In this document: positions 28,038 through 30,807 of the stretch, in pieces
Position numbering within the stretch: the stretch's first letter is position 1
Layout: each line of letters begins with the position of its first letter
From: Pleurobrachia bachei
Taxonomy: Eukaryota > Ctenophora > Tentaculata > Cydippida > Pleurobrachiidae
NCBI GenBank assembly: GCA_000695325.1
Contig: AVPN01000389.1
Coordinates: 10,660-41,466 of the forward strand
DNA: 30,807 nt
Direction of reading: 5' to 3'
Translations under genes and position numbers: made by a program
The notes under the pieces: generated by a model
Told to the model about the DNA's origin: nothing
Database searches by the model: none
What the model saw: only the letters and a program-made list of their open reading frames with translations

Positions 28038-30807
28038 TACATAAATATAATAGCAGTCTCATAATTATACCCTGGAGGAGTGGTCCTTTTAGCAAAATAG
28101 TTCTAAAGCTGCTCTCTAGAATATAAAAATGTTGCAATTTTAAGAAATGAACAATATAACTATAGATCGGGTCGAAGATATGCAAAGATATCTTCTATAT
28201 ACTATCATGATATCACGCGTAGAAATATGCAACATATCAGAACTATCATGAAACATTGCTAACGTCATAGCCCGCCCGGGGAAGCAAGCTATTTGTCGAA
28301 TAATTTTTCATACTGTGCTGGTAATTCTAACATAATGAACAAGCAATGAACTACATATCTATAACTAGCCCACACCATATTGAATCAGATCAGAGAGAAA
28401 TTCCCCCTGTAACATATAGCGCCCCCAAAGATATAGCTTCTAAAGCAATAATTAGTGATTTGATAACAACGTTAATGATCTGGAAAAAAGGGGGGCGATC
28501 ATGTAAATTGAATGCGTCACGATTACTCTGTTATTGTTGCACGTAGCGCGACTAATGCCTGCCCCGGGGTAGTAGTTGAGGGTGAGATAATTCCAGTTCA
28601 CACATCGATCTGTGACGTCACACGGTTACCATAACAACTAGCTGTCACGTACTATACCAACATGATAACCGATGATATCATTGTGTGTTGGCGATATTCA
28701 CAGTACTTCATGGGTATGCAGGGTTGCAGCTAGTTTCAATAGACATTTGATCCAAACCTAAAAGTAGAAACAAGAACAAAAAGAACAGTTTAAAACTCAG
28801 AGCGATGAGCGGACAGCTCTAGGACAAAGACACAAGTGAGAGGAGATATGACGTAGGGAGGACGCCCCTCTCTTTAACAATAGCCTCATGAAGCTTCTAG
28901 TGTATACGATGCATTGTAGAGAGTCCAACAGAGAGGGAGAGAGAGGGGGTCTATAGTCATGTGAAATGGAAAAGGACGTGTAAAGTCTAACAGACCAAGG
29001 AATATCTGTGATATTTTATCATGGCACGGGATTATTATTTGACTCATTGTGCACAACACAAAAACAAAACCATCATTCCTCGCATACTCGCACTTCAGTC
29101 CTGATATCCTGAACGGACTTGAGAATATAGGTACGCGGGCAATGTAAGCTAAGTGGAGAGGAAATGGATACACATACCAAGCGGAATGCCGCCAAAGAAC
29201 AAACGCGACACAAAAAAATCAAATATATAAAGTTGTGGGATTGGAGTTACTTATAAGGCATATGCCAATTAAATGTAATGGTAAGGTGGGAAGTGGGAAC
29301 GAGGGAAGTGAGAACGAGGGAATAGCCCACTATTTCAAATGCTATAAAAAACTGACAAAGTTTCTTGATTTCTCTCGGATAGATTTCCTGCTTTCTTCAT
29401 AAAAACTCAGTATTTTGCTTTCACATTTCTTACCTTTAGTCTAGCCGCCCTACTCGGCGAAACAAACCTTCTTTATAAACGTAAAGGAGGGTTACTGTTA
29501 GAACATAACAACCTGTGTTCTCTATCTCTCGACTTTTCGAAAATCTCTAGGTTATGATAGATCTATCGAAGGAGTGAGAGAGAGGGAGAGATGGAGAAAG
29601 AGAGTTGACGGTATTTATTGGTGCGGTGCTAAGAGTATTTTTGAATAGGGATAATTAGTTTCAATTCCTCCCCTTTCACAATACACAATAAAATGACAGA
29701 CATCCTGTCAAAAATATATGACTAGAGAGAATGAAAGCTTTGGGAGGAGCATATACAGATTATTATAGAATTGGAGTTGGTAAGGAGTTGGTAAGAAGTA
29801 TGATGCAAAGTATCCTTGAAAATATCAAAGTGAGATGGCATCGCCAAAAATCCATTACTTTCTTGTCTCACTACCCCTCCGAACCGTGGGCGGTATTACA
29901 GTCATGTGCAGTATGAAAATAACTATCCAGGTGTTCCAAACAACACGCAAAGAGTTGTAAAACTTTCCAAGCACTACAATAATCCACTAAGAAATCCGCT
30001 CAATTCAACACATGTAGAAATATCCGGCAAGATTCTATTAAAACCTCTACTAGGTCGACAAGCACTAGCAATACTTCTCAGTGCAATGAAATATGCCACG
30101 TGTAGGACATGGAATTCTAACAATTATACATCTTCTACGTTATGATACACTAATTGGGAGAAGGTCAGTAATTGGGTCCCTAACTGACCGACAATCAACA
30201 TTCCGCACAGAACAACACAGCGATTCAAGTGCGATCAGACTATAATGATCTCAGCAAAATGCCCTGAATTTTGGAGACGAGCCCTCGACTGAGCTGTGCA
30301 GCTCTTGGCAAATTGAGTTTAGTAACTTGTGGGAGGAAAGCTAAGTGATACCCCCCTCTCTTGTAAACCGCAGGAAGTATTATTTGTTGTGAAGAATGCA
30401 GGCATGAAAAGCCTGGACCAGGGTGCCACGAATCTACTGTGTAGAGAAAGATCCCAAACTTACAAAGAACTCACAAACCCTCGTGATAATACAACTTGAG
30501 TCTACTACAACTCAACAAGATACAAAGTACATTTGTAAGGCTCTCTAACGATCATTGTCTTCAATCAATCAATCAATCAAAGCTACCACGGTGGGTAGTG
30601 GCACTGAGCCGAAATTAAACATATAATATCATGAAAGCTGAACCACACGGACCAAACTGGGTGAGGGTTCAGAGTGGCGTAACGAGATCAATTGCACGAA
30701 GTCGTGTAAGGACTTTTGTGTGCGTTGACCCCGCTATCCCACCCTGGCCCCCACCGTGTCCTTACAAGAAACGGTTTTCAAACAACATGTAATGATGTGA
30801 ATAAAAA

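Larger units (their letters stand above)
25013..30807. other. Upstream flank without a supportable gene
   Basis: 5.8 kb upstream of the gene. Frames are broken, apart from a chance-length 157-codon plus-strand ORF at 25553-26026. I see GA microsatellites, one MITE, an RFX-like X-box near 26367, a CRE-type TGACGTCA at 28613-28620 and a (TCAA)n run at 30563-30581. The promoter and any 5' untranslated exons of the giant gene must lie here, but I cannot place them. Confidence 0.5.

Noticed and set aside
29731-30145. Short plus-strand ORFs near the right edge
   Set aside because: Below chance length, no recognisable motif, no splice partners.
30650-30807. Possible SINE or tRNA-derived tail near the (TCAA)n run
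   Set aside because: An 8-bp inverted repeat (GTAAGGAC/GTCCTTAC) is present, but I could not find A/B box promoters or a tRNA fold.
1-30807. CRISPR arrays, operons, tRNA or rRNA genes
   Set aside because: The repeats are irregular eukaryotic mini- and microsatellites, and no tRNA or rRNA signature was seen on either strand.

Overview
The window is animal nuclear DNA of moderate GC. It is dominated by one very large multi-exon gene on the minus strand. I can chain 36 exons with GT-AG introns from a signal-peptide exon at 24961-25012 leftward to 88-285. The reading frame stays open for about 2,477 codons and the gene runs off the left edge. Most domains are bounded by phase-1 introns, as expected for a shuffled metazoan extracellular protein. 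Small introns, abundant GA microsatellites and the mix of sushi, GCC2/GCC3 and Ig-like modules suggest an early-branching invertebrate, possibly a sponge, but the taxon is inference only.

Protein order (right to left on the map): signal peptide; sushi (CCP); an unrecognised Cys module ending in a furin-type site; a GCC2/GCC3 cysteine-rich domain; CCP; a long array of about 11 Ig-like domains, four of them in one 1,179-nt exon; a further Ig-like domain; two CCPs from a recent tandem duplication; three more Ig-like domains, two of them from an older duplication; two CCPs; then a second copy of the unrecognised module followed by GCC2/GCC3, CCP and CCP. The block [CCP - module X - basic site - GCC - CCP] therefore occurs at both ends of the chain. 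The product is predicted to be secreted or an ectodomain. No transmembrane segment, kinase or stop lies in the window, so the C-terminal fate is unknown.

Region by region: 1-8,300 holds the distal exons and a diverged 2.1-2.2 kb segmental duplication (2580-4821 and 5600-7703), each copy carrying one two-exon Ig-like domain, with a LINE-like ORF1 scrap between them. 8,985-11,152 is a nearly perfect 1,083/1,085-bp tandem duplication carrying an Ig half-exon and a CCP exon; the intron phases allow only some exon combinations. 11,300-25,012 holds the rest of the exons, with minisatellites, partial exon copies and hairpins in the introns. 25,013-30,807 lies upstream of the gene. It has no gene I can support, only microsatellites, a 95-bp MITE and a few regulatory-looking motifs.
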